Shown here: positions 55,050-64,000 of the stretch, in pieces | Position numbering within the stretch: position 1 is the first letter of the stretch | Layout of the letters: every line of letters starts with the position of its first letter | From: Rhizobium sp. PDO1-076 | GTDB lineage: Bacteria; Pseudomonadota; Alphaproteobacteria; Rhizobiales; Rhizobiaceae | NCBI RefSeq assembly: GCF_000247475.1 | Contig: NZ_AHZC01000011.1 | Location: 1-64,000 of the forward strand | Direction: 5' to 3' | Length of the DNA: 64,000 nucleotides | Notes under the pieces: model-generated | What the model was told of the DNA's origin: nothing | What the model saw: only the letters and a program-made list of their open reading frames with translations | Database searches by the model: none | Made by a program: the position numbers and the translations under genes

Positions 55050-57977
55050 TCACCAGCCCTCGGAAAGCACCTTTTCCAGCATGTCTGCAAAGAAGTCGGC
55101 GCTTTCGGCCGTGAAGCAAAGAGGCGGCTTTATTTTCAAAACGTTAAGATGGTCGCCTGTGGGTTGCATGATGACGCCAAGATCCAGCAACCTGACGCAT
55201 ATGTTCGCCGTCTCATCGGTCGCCGGTTCGAGCGTTTCGCGATCGCGGACAAATTCGAGACCGAGATAGAGCCCCATTCCGTGGACGGCGCCGACAAGAG
55301 GGAAACGCTGGCCAAGTGCCTCCAGCCGTCGCTTCAGATGGTCGCCTACGTCGCGGGCATTCTGCTGCAGCTTTTCGTCCGCCATGATGTCGAGCACTGT
55401 CATGCCGACGACGCAGCTGACCGGACTGCCGCCCGACGAGGAGAAGAAATAGCCTTCCTTTTCCAGGCTGTCGGCAATGTCGCGCCGGGTAATGACGGCG
55501 CCCAGCGGTTGGCCGTTGCCCATGCCCTTGGCGGTCGTGATGATGTCCGGAACGACGCCCTGCTGTTCGAAACCCCAGAAATGATGACCCAAGCGGCCAT
55601 AGCCGACCTGAACTTCGTCGGCGATGCACAGGCCACCGCGTTTACGGATGCTGGCATAGACCTGCTGGAGGTAGCCGGCAGGTAGCGGAATGCCGCCAGC
55701 ATTGCCATAGACGCTTTCGGCGATGAAACCGGCGAGACCCTGACCACTTTCCCCGATTTCAGCGAGTTTTTCTTCTACCGCCGTCACATAGCCTTCCGTT
55801 GCGTTGTCGCCACGGAATTTGCCGCGATATGTGTTGGGAGACAGGACCGGATGCACCCAGACGGGACGGGTTTCCAGCGCGCGTGGATTGTCCGCAATCG
55901 ACGTCGAGACGGCGTCGCTGGCGACCGTCCAGCCGTGATAGGCTTCCAGGAGACTGACGATATTGCGGTGGCCGCTATGTGCCCAAGCCAGCCGGAGCGC
56001 CAGATCCACGGCTTCGGAACCGCTGTTGACCAGGAAGACGATGTCGAGACCATCGGGAGCGAGCGCGGCAAGGCGATCGGAGAATTCTGCGACCGCCGCA
56101 TAGTGAAAACGGGAATTGGTGTTGAGCATCGCCCATTGCCGGCCGGCGGCTGCGGCAAGCTTCGGGTGACCGTGGCCGAGAATGGTAACGTTGTTGACCA
56201 TGTCCAGATAGGACCTGCCCTGCACGTCGAACATATGCTCCTTCCAGCCCCGTTCGATCTGTGGCGGCTCGGCATAGTAGTTCTTCTGCGGCTTGGCGAA
56301 GCTCTTCTGCCGGCGCACGAGCAAGGCCTCGCTTTGCAGGTCGGGTGCATCGACCCCGACGCCCAGCATCAGGGAGGGTGACGGGCAGATCTTGCGCCAT
56401 ACTTCGCTTTGGTGCGGTTTGGCAAACAGCGGCGGAACGAGATCGGGGTCGCGGCAAAGCTGGACCCGTAGTCCGCCAATGCCGCCCGCAGCCCCTGCAA
56501 CGACACCGATGCTGTCGCCGGCATTTACAGCCGTGCCGTCGTCCAGGCCGCAGTCGATGCCATCGAGATGCAGGGACACGTTCTGGCTCGACAGGATGAG
56601 ATGGTGGCCGTCGCGAATGATGGTTGCGTCGAAAGGGGCGACAGCTTCGGTCGCAGCCGGCAGGCAGATGTCTATGTGAAGCGCGAAGGTCGCCGGCGCT
56701 GTGGCAGACAGGGTGCGGGTATAGGAGAGGCGGTATTCGCCGTAACGTGTTGAGGCTATGCCTGTTTCAGCGGCGGCGCGGGCCAGCAGCTTCCAGTCGA
56801 TCTCCTGATCGGCCCAGTTGTCGCGCACCAGATCAGGACTTGTCACACTGAGGTCGGTCAACCGCATCTGATCGGGGGTGATGCCCGGCAGCAGCGGATG
56901 GGCAAAGACGAGTTCGGGACCGGTCAATTCAAAACCGGCAGCCTTGAGGATCGCCGTTTCCATCAAGGAGAACGGGGCGGAGGTTGCGACCTCGAACATC
57001 TCCCGCTCATGGGCCGCATTGCCGATCACATATTCATTGTCGGGATCGATGGCCAGTTGCTGCTCGGTGCTGGCGACCAGAACACCGGACCGTGCGACAA
57101 TCAACGGCCAGAGTGCCATCAACTCTTCCTTGGTCAGCGGGTAGCGCTCGTGGAAGGCGGTGACGGCGGGCAGGATGTAGAAAGGATCACCATCGGCATG
57201 ATGCAGAAGGGCCGTGCAGGTAACGGCGAGATCGGCGACGAGCCAGCCGTTGAGGATGTCGCCAAAATCGATGACGCCATCGGGGACCAGGCGGCCATTG
57301 GCATTGCGGCGGCTGACCACATTGTCGTCGGTGATGTCGTGGTGGATGGGCTGGATACGCAGGCTGGCTGCCAGTGGCTGGATGTGCTTGACTGCGAGGA
57401 TCATCGCCTTGGCAATCTGGTCGCGGCGCTTGTGGTCGGTCACCGACTTCAGCAGATGCAGGGCGACAGGGCCGGCGCGGCGGAGATCCCATTGCAGATT
57501 GCGCTCCAGGCCCGGATGGGAAAAATCCCGCAGGCCGAGCGCGACGGCGGCCGCCACATCGCCGAACGCGGCAACGACGTCCGGCGCAAGGTGCTTGTGG
57601 CGGGTGAGTGGCTCACCATCGAGATAGGTCAGCACACGGGCGCGGCAGTCTTCCCCATTGACCTTCACGGAGAGGATCTCCTCTCCGGTGAGTGCCGGTA
57701 TCAACTCGGGAACGCGCAGATCGAGACCGCATTGGGCGAGATGGCGCATCGCTTCATTCTGCGCCTCAAGCTCGTCACCGGCATATTCTGCACGGCAAAT
57801 CTTCAGGACGAAGCGCTCAGGCCCGGTATCGATCAGATAGTTGCGGTCCTGCTGGCTGCCCAGTTCTCGGATCGGGCCGTTGAAGCCATACATATCGCTC
57901 AGGAGACTGGTCGCATCGGCTTCCGAAAAATTCGGACGCGGTAGCTCTGCACGCTGGAAGAGAGCGGAATCGGCCAT
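55050..57977 (-). CDS. Kinase / PLP phospho-lyase-type fusion enzyme (hydroxylysine- or ethanolamine-kinase-like)
   Basis: 975-residue protein of three parts. Residues about 1-330 form an APH/choline-kinase-like domain with IQPIHHDITDDNVVSRRN (catalytic His-x-Asp...Asn, about residue 215) and VIDFGDILNGW (about 235). The middle, about 390-520, is a beta-rich module (VSLHLDGIDCGLDDGTAVNA) like a degenerate M23/biotinyl fold. From about 545 there is a class III PLP aminotransferase-fold domain with CIADEVQVGYGRLG and the PLP lysine in ITTAKGMGNGQPLGAVI. Equivalent separate enzymes (hydroxylysine kinase plus phosphohydroxylysine phospho-lyase, or ethanolamine counterparts) act in sequence. Nearby amaB would use the semialdehyde product. 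True aminotransferase activity is the alternative. Confidence 0.85.
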   Translation of the reverse strand: MADSALFQRAELPRPNFSEADATSLLSDMYGFNGPIRELGSQQDRNYLIDTGPERFVLKICRAEYAGDELEAQNEAMRHLAQCGLDLRVPELIPALTGEEILSVKVNGEDCRARVLTYLDGEPLTRHKHLAPDVVAAFGDVAAAVALGLRDFSHPGLERNLQWDLRRAGPVALHLLKSVTDHKRRDQIAKAMILAVKHIQPLAASLRIQPIHHDITDDNVVSRRNANGRLVPDGVIDFGDILNGWLVADLAVTCTALLHHADGDPFYILPAVTAFHERYPLTKEELMALWPLIVARSGVLVASTEQQLAIDPDNEYVIGNAAHEREMFEVATSAPFSLMETAILKAAGFELTGPELVFAHPLLPGITPDQMRLTDLSVTSPDLVRDNWADQEIDWKLLARAAAETGIASTRYGEYRLSYTRTLSATAPATFALHIDICLPAATEAVAPFDATIIRDGHHLILSSQNVSLHLDGIDCGLDDGTAVNAGDSIGVVAGAAGGIGGLRVQLCRDPDLVPPLFAKPHQSEVWRKICPSPSLMLGVGVDAPDLQSEALLVRRQKSFAKPQKNYYAEPPQIERGWKEHMFDVQGRSYLDMVNNVTILGHGHPKLAAAAGRQWAMLNTNSRFHYAAVAEFSDRLAALAPDGLDIVFLVNSGSEAVDLALRLAWAHSGHRNIVSLLEAYHGWTVASDAVSTSIADNPRALETRPVWVHPVLSPNTYRGKFRGDNATEGYVTAVEEKLAEIGESGQGLAGFIAESVYGNAGGIPLPAGYLQQVYASIRKRGGLCIADEVQVGYGRLGHHFWGFEQQGVVPDIITTAKGMGNGQPLGAVITRRDIADSLEKEGYFFSSSGGSPVSCVVGMTVLDIMADEKLQQNARDVGDHLKRRLEALGQRFPLVGAVHGMGLYLGLEFVRDRETLEPATDETANICVRLLDLGVIMQPTGDHLNVLKIKPPLCFTAESADFFADMLEKVLSEGW

Positions 57978-58134
57978 GCTTGTTTTCCCTCGGAATCACA
58001 ATCGAGAGATTAGCAGAGCACAGGTCCGCGTCTATCCCGCTCATTGAGGCTGCCGTCTGTGGCTGCATGTGCCGGATATCAGCAGGATCGGCAAGGCGGC
58101 AGAGGCACATTGGCCCCTGCCTGGATAACGTACC

Positions 58135-59019
58135 TCAGCCCATGCGCTCGGAGGCATAGGAGCCCGGGCTTGCAGGGAAGACAACGGTGCGGTTGCCGTT
58201 GATGAAGGTGCGGTGGTGGATATGGGCGTGAATGGCGCGCGCCAGCACCTGGCTTTCGACATCGCGGCCGATCGAGACATAGTCTTCCGAGGACTGAGCA
58301 TGCGTAATCCGGGCGACGTCCTGCTCGATGATCGGGCCTTCGTCGAGATCGGCGGTGACGTAGTGCGCGGTGGCGCCGATCAGCTTTACCCCGCGTTCGA
58401 ATGCCTGCTTGTACGGGTTTGCCCCCTTGAAGCTTGGCAGGAAGGAGTGGTGGATGTTGATGATCCGGCCGGACATCTTCTGGCACATCTGGTCAGAGAG
58501 GATCTGCATGTAGCGGGCCAGCACGATCAGTTCGGTGCCGCTCTGCTCGACGATGGCCATGATGCGGGCTTCTGCTTCTGGCTTGTTGGCCTTGGTCACC
58601 GGAATATGGTGGAAGGGAATGTCGTGATTGACGACGACTTTCTGGTAGTCGAAGTGGTTGGAGACGACGCCGACGATTTCGATCGGCAGGGCGCCTATCT
58701 TCCAGCGATAGAGCAGGTCGTTGAGACAATGGCCGAAGCGCGACACCATCAGCATGACCTTCATGCGATGGGTGCTGTCATGCATCTCGGCGGTCATGCC
58801 GAACTTCTCGGCTATCGGCGCAAAGCCCTGGTCGAGTTCGGCACGGCTGGTGCCTTCTTCCGAGATGAAAGAGACGCGCATGAAAAACATGCCGGTTTCA
58901 AGGTCGTCGAACTGCGATGAGTCGACAATGTTGCAGCCCTTGCCGGCTAGATAGCCAGAGATCGCGGCGACAATCCCGCGCGTCGACTGGCAGGAAACGG
59001 TCAATACATGGCTCGTCAT
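58135..59019 (-). CDS. purU: Formyltetrahydrofolate deformylase
   Basis: 294-residue enzyme that hydrolyses 10-formyl-THF to formate and THF. An N-terminal ACT domain (VLTVSCQSTRGIVAAISGYL) is followed by the formyltransferase-like hydrolase domain with GVVSNHFDYQ, INIHHSFLPSFKGANPYKQA and GATAHYVTADLDEGPIIEQD. The start at 59019 (MTSHVLTVS) has GGAGAAGAG upstream; the longer frame to 59301 is unsupported. The gene stands alone, 158 bp from the fusion enzyme. Confidence 0.95.
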   Translation of the reverse strand: MTSHVLTVSCQSTRGIVAAISGYLAGKGCNIVDSSQFDDLETGMFFMRVSFISEEGTSRAELDQGFAPIAEKFGMTAEMHDSTHRMKVMLMVSRFGHCLNDLLYRWKIGALPIEIVGVVSNHFDYQKVVVNHDIPFHHIPVTKANKPEAEARIMAIVEQSGTELIVLARYMQILSDQMCQKMSGRIINIHHSFLPSFKGANPYKQAFERGVKLIGATAHYVTADLDEGPIIEQDVARITHAQSSEDYVSIGRDVESQVLARAIHAHIHHRTFINGNRTVVFPASPGSYASERMG

Positions 59020-59227
59020 AGGCTCTCTTCTCCTGGACCCGGGATGCGCCGTGTTGTCTATCGCAGTTGCGTCACACCGGAAAGGTCCGATGGATCGCGT
59101 CTGGCACGTGTCTTCCCGCCTCGATGTCGCAAGCTTATGCGAGGCGAAGGAAAATTCCGTTCCCGTTGCGTCTTCGGCAAGCGCATCCCCGTCGTTGTTT
59201 GACGTGAGCGGGAGCCTTGCAATGCGA

Positions 59228-61702
59228 TCAGGAGAAGTGGTGGAGGTTGCCGCTGCCGAGTTGGCTGATCGTGCCGCTTGGTGCTTGCGTCGGGTCTGCA
59301 CCGTCGCGGGGCAAGAGCCGCAGCCGGTGTGTTACGCCCGGCGCCAGGTGGAACCAGTCATCCTCTGCACGGTGGTGTTCCAAGTCCAAATGGAGCGATT
59401 GGGCGAGAGCGCTGGAGGAGAGTTCCAGCAGCCATGAGCCGCTTTCCTGAACCAGTTTGTGCTCGACGTTTGCCGCATGCATCGCCGCAGCCCGTCCCAG
59501 CGGGAAATGGAAAGCCTCCGACAGCAGCGTGCCGTCCGCGGCATGTAGTCTCGCAACGGTCACGTCGTGCGATGGTGGACCGAAACGGAAGGCATAGGTG
59601 GTGTCGAAGAAGGCGCCGAACAGATCCGTTGCCGCAATGCGGTGATTGCTTCGGGCTGCAAGTGTCATGTCGCGTCTGCCGCTGACGACGGGTAGCCGGC
59701 CGTCGCGCAGGCACACGATTTCCAGTATTACCGGTTCTTCCTGACCGCTTTCGTTGATGACATGCACATCGAGGCCATTGGTGCCTTCGTCGGTCAGCAT
59801 TATCTGCAGCGGGCGGAATGCGCGCTTCAAGGCGTACCAAACGGGCTTTGGCTCGCCCGTCGAATCGATCACGCCCCAACCCGGCCCGGCAGCGAGATCC
59901 TGGAACGTCCATGTGAGAGCACCACGGCAAGACGATGATGCCCGGCGCCATTCGGCATAGGTCTCCGTGACGATTTCGGCGGTCACGGCGCGGGACAGAT
60001 TCAGATAGCGGCCGGCATCCTCGCGGCGCAGGTGCGCCGGATCGAAGCCGTAGAGATCCTGGAGATAGTGATCGCGGATATCCTCGAAATCCCAGGATGC
60101 GCCGCGATCGCGGGGCACGCGGGCCTTCCAGCGAGGATCTTGAACAGGTGAGACCGACAGATGGCTGTCGAGTGTACGCTGTTGCGGCACATGGGCGAAG
60201 GCAAGGCTTTCGGCGGCGAATCGAACCTCGGCGCGGCGGGCATCTTCCAGAGGTCTCTGATAAGCGCCGACGCCGTAATAGTGGGTGACGCCCTCATTCG
60301 GCGAGAAGGGCATGGCACCGCCGCAGGGCGAATTGGCGACATAGGCGGCGTCCGGTCTGAGTGTAGCTGTCAGGATTGCCAGCGTCTCGTTGAAGAGGTC
60401 ATCGCTCCAGACCCGCTCGGGAAGACCGAGCATGGCGCCCTGCTGGAAGACTTCGCTACCGCCGCAGACGACGGCCAGCGAAGGATGTCTCTGGAGACTT
60501 TCCAGCAATTGTGTGACCTCTCGCTCGACATGAGCCGAGAAGGTCTCATCAGCGGCCGGATAGTCATAATTGGCAAACATCAGGTCCTGCCAGACCATGA
60601 TGCCGAGCTGGTCGCAGAGGCGGAAAAAATCGGCGCTCTCGTATGTCATGGTGCCGCCGATGCGGATCATGTTCATGTTCGCTTCGGCAGCCTTCATCAA
60701 CCATGGCGCATAGGCTTCCGCCGTTCCCGGCAGTCGCACGATATCGGCATTGGTCCAGATCGCACCACGGCAGAAGACGGACTGACCGTTGACCTTCAAG
60801 CCGAAGCCCTTGCCGTCTGCTCCGCTGTCGATCTCGATGCGGCGAAAGCCGACCAGGCCGAGGGAATGGGGCTTGCCATCGATGATCAGGCGAAGATCGT
60901 GAAGGGCCGGGCGACCATGGGTTCGCGGCCACCAGGCATCGACATTCGGGATCCGCAGAGCAGCGGTCATCGTGGCGTCGGCAGACACAGTGAGTTCAAG
61001 ACGTTCGCCGCAACACTCGATGGCGGCGTTTTCAGCCGCTCCCCGCAGACGGAAACTTGTGGTCAACAGACCGCTGCCGTCGATGTCGAGATCGGCCTTG
61101 ATGCGCAGGTCGGAGATCTCTCTTTCGCCGGTTCGGATCAGCGTAATCGGTCGGAAGGGACCGACGGGTTGGATCTCAGGGCACCAGCCAGGCATATGTC
61201 CCAACACTGTCGTCCGGGTCAGGCGCAGCCCCTGATGGTCCATCATCTGCGGACGCCAGCGGGCACGAGGCCCACGTTTGTCGAGATGCGGGGTCAGAGC
61301 GCGAAAGCAGATCGCCAGATCATCGCGCCCGGTAATCTCGAAGGCGAGATCACTGGCTTCGAACATGCTCTGCGAGGAGAATTTGAGTTCACCGTTCAGG
61401 TAGACTTCGGCAATGGTTGCCAGGCCTTCGAAACGAAGGATCGCCGGCCCCGGCGCTTCGCCTTCGAGCGAGCGGAAGTACCACGCATCCTTGTCATGCA
61501 GGGCGTGCGGACGTTCCCGATCGAACAGACCGGCATCGGCCAGGGCGCCAGCGACGGTTCCCGGAACCGGGGCGGCAATGCGGGCGGCGGGACGGTGGAT
61601 GCTTGTCGGATCGGCATGGCGGCCGGCTTCGGTGACCAGAAGCGTCCAGCCCATTTCCAGCGGGCGGATATCCGCTCCCAGATAGATCGTGCCCGCCGCC
61701 AT
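59228..61702 (-). CDS. Glycoside hydrolase family 2, beta-mannosidase-like
   Basis: 824-residue GH2 protein without a signal peptide, so cytoplasmic. The N-terminal sugar-binding domain (PVPGTVAGALADAGLFD, DKDAWYFRS, EVYLNGELKF) resembles beta-mannosidases. In the barrel, RIGGTMTYESADFFRLCDQL leads to the acid/base glutamate in VVCGGSEVFQQGAM; the nucleophile is probably Glu in RFAAESLAFAHVP, where mannosidases have SEFG. GAGGGA precedes the ATG at 61702. It follows the DUF1839 gene by 10 bp and belongs to the aa:CP-ligase cluster, so it may trim or transfer a sugar in a biosynthetic pathway. Confidence 0.85.
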   Translation of the reverse strand: MAAGTIYLGADIRPLEMGWTLLVTEAGRHADPTSIHRPAARIAAPVPGTVAGALADAGLFDRERPHALHDKDAWYFRSLEGEAPGPAILRFEGLATIAEVYLNGELKFSSQSMFEASDLAFEITGRDDLAICFRALTPHLDKRGPRARWRPQMMDHQGLRLTRTTVLGHMPGWCPEIQPVGPFRPITLIRTGEREISDLRIKADLDIDGSGLLTTSFRLRGAAENAAIECCGERLELTVSADATMTAALRIPNVDAWWPRTHGRPALHDLRLIIDGKPHSLGLVGFRRIEIDSGADGKGFGLKVNGQSVFCRGAIWTNADIVRLPGTAEAYAPWLMKAAEANMNMIRIGGTMTYESADFFRLCDQLGIMVWQDLMFANYDYPAADETFSAHVEREVTQLLESLQRHPSLAVVCGGSEVFQQGAMLGLPERVWSDDLFNETLAILTATLRPDAAYVANSPCGGAMPFSPNEGVTHYYGVGAYQRPLEDARRAEVRFAAESLAFAHVPQQRTLDSHLSVSPVQDPRWKARVPRDRGASWDFEDIRDHYLQDLYGFDPAHLRREDAGRYLNLSRAVTAEIVTETYAEWRRASSSCRGALTWTFQDLAAGPGWGVIDSTGEPKPVWYALKRAFRPLQIMLTDEGTNGLDVHVINESGQEEPVILEIVCLRDGRLPVVSGRRDMTLAARSNHRIAATDLFGAFFDTTYAFRFGPPSHDVTVARLHAADGTLLSEAFHFPLGRAAAMHAANVEHKLVQESGSWLLELSSSALAQSLHLDLEHHRAEDDWFHLAPGVTHRLRLLPRDGADPTQAPSGTISQLGSGNLHHFS

Positions 61703-61712
61703 ATCTTATCCC

Positions 61713-62678
61713 TCAGCCGAGCCTTGCGCCCAGATCATCCATCAGCCGATCCCATGCCGCAATCGCAGGGTCAAGGGCTGTCGCCAGCGGTTCGAACTTC
61801 TTGCGGGCAATGGCGCGGGCAAGCTGGAATTGCGCGGTCTTTGCGCATTCGCTGATCTTCAGCGCCTCGACGATCGACGCTTCGTAGCCGGCGTTGTCCA
61901 TCCATGCCAGATGGCTGGCGAGCAGTTCAAAATTGGCACCGAACTGGCGCAGCGTGTTGAAGGCGTATTTGTGGAAGTAGCCGAAGGGTTTTTCGGCTAC
62001 GACCTCGACCTGTCTCGGGAACACTGCAGCAAAAGCGGCAATCGGATTGGCGTCTGGCCGGCGGATGAAGTGCCGCTTCAGCAGGCGGCTTGCGACGTCG
62101 CGCTGATGGGCATTCGTGGTTGGCTGTCCGGGGAATTTGGCGAATTCCGTGTAGGGCAGGAACGGCAAGGCTCCCTCCGGCAGATCGTGCTGGAAGACAC
62201 CGGTGAAATCCTCGCCTTGCAGACGGAAGAAGCCGCCGTTGTGGAAATAGTCCATCACCCGGCCGGCAAGATCCAGCCGGTTGATGCCGACGGTCGTCTT
62301 GCCATGCTCGTTGCGATAGCCGACCCCTTGCGTGTCCGGCATGAAATAGCTGTCCATCTCGACGAGGCAGAGACGACCTCTACCGATCTGCTCGGCAACG
62401 TGGCTCTCAACGCTGTCGAAGATGGCAAGTTCGGTGACGCGGATATCGTAGAGCTCCTCAAGGTCTTCCAGCGGTACCTTGAAAAAGGTGAACTGGTCGC
62501 CCTCGAAATCCTGCGTCAGCGTGAAGCCAAGCATGGCTTCCGGCGCAAGCCCTTGCGCGGCGAGCACTTCGATCCACAGATCGACGTAGCAATTTGTCTC
62601 CGGCCACATGCGTTCGCTGGAATGGAGCGCATGTGGTTTGTAACCTGCCGGATCCAGTCCGGGAAAGACGGCTATCAT
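61713..62678 (-). CDS. DUF1839 family protein (aa:CP-ligase cluster)
   Basis: 321-residue cytoplasmic protein of the DUF1839 family, known as a companion of amino acid:carrier-protein ligases. Typical stretches: FPGLDPAGYKPHALHSSERM, WPETNCYVDLWIEVLAAQGL, VEMDSYFMPDTQGVGYRNEH and FNTLRQFGANFELLASHLAW. The conserved Cys in TNCYVD and the peptidase-like LVEMDSYFMPDT are suggestive of an acyl- or aminoacyl-transfer enzyme (inference). The start at 62678 (MIAVFPG) is 8 bp past the ligase stop; a longer frame runs antisense-like through the ligase and is rejected. Confidence 0.85.
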   Translation of the reverse strand: MIAVFPGLDPAGYKPHALHSSERMWPETNCYVDLWIEVLAAQGLAPEAMLGFTLTQDFEGDQFTFFKVPLEDLEELYDIRVTELAIFDSVESHVAEQIGRGRLCLVEMDSYFMPDTQGVGYRNEHGKTTVGINRLDLAGRVMDYFHNGGFFRLQGEDFTGVFQHDLPEGALPFLPYTEFAKFPGQPTTNAHQRDVASRLLKRHFIRRPDANPIAAFAAVFPRQVEVVAEKPFGYFHKYAFNTLRQFGANFELLASHLAWMDNAGYEASIVEALKISECAKTAQFQLARAIARKKFEPLATALDPAIAAWDRLMDDLGARLG

Positions 62679-62685
62679 GAATGGA

Positions 62686-63594
62686 TCAGCCCCAGAGCGC
62701 CTTGCGGACGTTTTCCGGCCACTGTTTGGTGTCCAGGCCATGCTGGGCGAAGAGTGCCAATGCGATGCGCTCCAGACCAAAACCGACGCAGGCGGTGTGT
62801 GCCACCGAACCATCGGCGAGGTTGAGGCCCCATTTCGTGCCGAAGGCATCCTGATGGTAGTTGAAGCTCATGCAGGCGGTCTTGTTGGTCTGCGACGTCA
62901 CCGGAATCAGCAGTTCGAACTTCAGGTTCTGGTCACGCTGGTTATTGGCGAGCAGGCGACCGGCGCGACCGAAGAACGGGTCGTTTGCCACGTCCAGTTC
63001 GACGTCCAGGCCGACAGCCTTCATCATCTCGACGCCGCGATCCATCCAGGTCTGGCGGAAGGTCGTGACATGGGCTTCGGTGCCCATGCAGACATATTCG
63101 CGCATGCGAAACAGCTGCTGGCGGGCGGGATCCTTGGATGGTTCATGGCGGAAGCAGTAAGACTGCAGGTCGTAGAGCCCCCCTTCTGCCGGCAATGGGC
63201 CGCGCTTGGCAACCGTCGGATAAAGCGGATAGCAGGCAGCCGGCGTCAGGGCGATATCGGTTGCCTTCTGATCCTTTGCCCAGTCCTTGCCCTCTTCCAT
63301 GCATTGCAGCAGGCTCAGGTGGTCATGGTCGTTACCGCAGAAGGAATGAACCGTACCGGCGAGCTGCGGGAAGCTCTTCATGTAACCGCTCTTTTCGAAA
63401 TAGGTGCGGTTCATGCCGGGTGGGAAGCGGATGGCTTCGGCACCATCGGCGCCTCCGACCCTGTCGATCAGGCGTTCGAAAGCGGCAATGACATCTTCAA
63501 ATCGGCCGCTGCGGCCGTAAAGACCATCAACACCCGTCTCGATGAGAAGGCCGCTCTCGAAGAGACGGTCCAGAAAGCTTACCTGCATATCCAT
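62686..63594 (-). CDS. Amino acid:[carrier protein] ligase (class II aaRS-like)
   Basis: 302-residue homologue of the catalytic core of atypical (archaeal-type) seryl-tRNA synthetase, without a tRNA-binding domain. Characterised members in Bradyrhizobium and Agrobacterium activate glycine or alanine with ATP and load it on the phosphopantetheine of a small carrier protein. Motif 2 region [20 protein letters not shown] and motif 3 [12 protein letters not shown] are present. Cys121, Glu166 and Cys269 match the Cys-Glu-Cys zinc site of the family. It lies 5 bp after the acyl-CoA dehydrogenase stop and 7 bp before DUF1839. The carrier protein is not in the window. Confidence 0.9.
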   Translation of the reverse strand: MDMQVSFLDRLFESGLLIETGVDGLYGRSGRFEDVIAAFERLIDRVGGADGAEAIRFPPGMNRTYFEKSGYMKSFPQLAGTVHSFCGNDHDHLSLLQCMEEGKDWAKDQKATDIALTPAACYPLYPTVAKRGPLPAEGGLYDLQSYCFRHEPSKDPARQQLFRMREYVCMGTEAHVTTFRQTWMDRGVEMMKAVGLDVELDVANDPFFGRAGRLLANNQRDQNLKFELLIPVTSQTNKTACMSFNYHQDAFGTKWGLNLADGSVAHTACVGFGLERIALALFAQHGLDTKQWPENVRKALWG

Positions 63595-63599
63595 ATCCG

Positions 63600-64000
63600 T
63601 TACCCCAAAAGTCCGGTTTCTTGTTTGTGGACGAGAAGCATCGTCGACGTGTTGCCGAGGATGCGGTCGTTGGAAATCATCAGTTCTGCCGAATGGGCAT
63701 CGCGCAGATGGCGCCCAAGGCTGAACGGCGTGCCGTTCTTGTAGCCCATGATGCCGCAGATCCTGAGCGCCTGGTGGATGACCGGCAGGATCATCTCGGA
63801 GGAGGCGATCTTGACGTTGTTCATCGCGACCGCGAAACCCATCGAGGACAGCTTGTCCGGATCGTTCAGCGCCTGCTCATAGCTGCCCAGGCCGGCTTTG
63901 ATATTCGAGCGAATGACCTGCAACTGGCTCGACATTTCTGCGAGATGCACGAGGCCCGGAGGAGTTGTGCCGGGCGCCTTGCGTGCGGCGGCGCGGACGA
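63600..64000 (-). CDS. Acyl-CoA dehydrogenase-like protein, N-terminus beyond window
   Basis: The last 132 or so residues of an acyl-CoA dehydrogenase fold protein; the frame is open to the right edge of the window. Visible is the C-terminal helical domain: [40 protein letters not shown], then [20 protein letters not shown] and [20 protein letters not shown]. It is the most upstream visible gene of the cluster with the aa:CP ligase, and probably acts on a carrier-protein-bound substrate rather than a CoA ester (inference). Confidence 0.85.
   Translation of the reverse strand, partial: VRAAARKAPGTTPPGLVHLAEMSSQLQVIRSNIKAGLGSYEQALNDPDKLSSMGFAVAMNNVKIASSEMILPVIHQALRICGIMGYKNGTPFSLGRHLRDAHSAELMISNDRILGNTSTMLLVHKQETGLLG

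Noticed and set aside
60161-61855. 564-codon plus-strand frame over the GH2 gene
   Set aside because: Antisense shadow; the minus-strand GH2 protein has recognisable motifs and a ribosome-binding site.

Overview
The window is about 64 kb of GC-rich, densely coded bacterial chromosome from an alphaproteobacterium, most likely a member of the Rhizobiaceae (Rhizobium/Agrobacterium-like). Grounds: the rhaRSTPQUK / rhaDI rhamnose locus in its rhizobial arrangement, a NasS-NasT controlled nitrate assimilation operon, an ExoD protein, EcfG-type (GGAAC-N16-nGTT) promoters, two rhizobial palindromic repeat types, and a class II aminoacyl-tRNA-synthetase-like amino acid:carrier-protein ligase cluster of the type known from Agrobacterium and Bradyrhizobium. 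No rRNA, tRNA, transposase, phage gene or CRISPR array was seen; the region reads as core/accessory metabolic chromosome with intact genes.

1-10,144 (all minus strand): nitrate assimilation. nasT-nasS (RNA-binding antiterminator and its nitrate sensor) lie upstream of nrtA-nrtB-nrtC-nirB-nirD-nasA (ABC nitrate uptake, NADH-nitrite reductase, assimilatory nitrate reductase; nasA runs off the left edge). Upstream of nrtA there is a consensus sigma-54 promoter followed by a leader with an ANTAR-type hexaloop hairpin whose 3' arm can alternatively pair into an intrinsic terminator, the layout expected for NasT control. 10,224-21,299: L-rhamnose catabolism, with rhaR-S-T-P-Q-U-K on the minus strand and rhaD, rhaI on the plus strand, the latter two separated by a terminator and a small counter-oriented PMP3-type gene.

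21,396-35,277: cell-envelope and stress genes: a Bax-inhibitor-1 membrane protein, an ECF sigma/anti-sigma pair, ExoD, a DUF475 (TerC-like) membrane protein, DUF1810, OsmC, a small secreted protein, and the peptidoglycan synthase PBP1C with a bacterial alpha-2-macroglobulin. 35,388-45,491: a LysR regulator with glutaryl-CoA dehydrogenase, a PAS protein, glycogen debranching enzyme GlgX, several small putative stress proteins (some with EcfG-like promoters), a single-domain response regulator, riboflavin synthase and a PfkB kinase. 45,659-48,274: the exbB-exbD-tonB energy-transduction operon.

48,806-57,977: an APH-kinase fusion, then a lysine-related block: aminoadipate-semialdehyde dehydrogenase (amaB-like), pipecolate oxidase-like flavoprotein (amaA-like), a divergent LysR regulator that is a paralogue of the one beside gcdH, and a 975-residue kinase/phospho-lyase-type fusion enzyme that may feed the same semialdehyde. 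58,135-64,000: purU, then a minus-strand cluster of an acyl-CoA dehydrogenase (running off the right edge), an amino acid:[carrier protein] ligase, a DUF1839 protein and a GH2 beta-mannosidase-like enzyme, a biosynthetic system whose product is not known to me.
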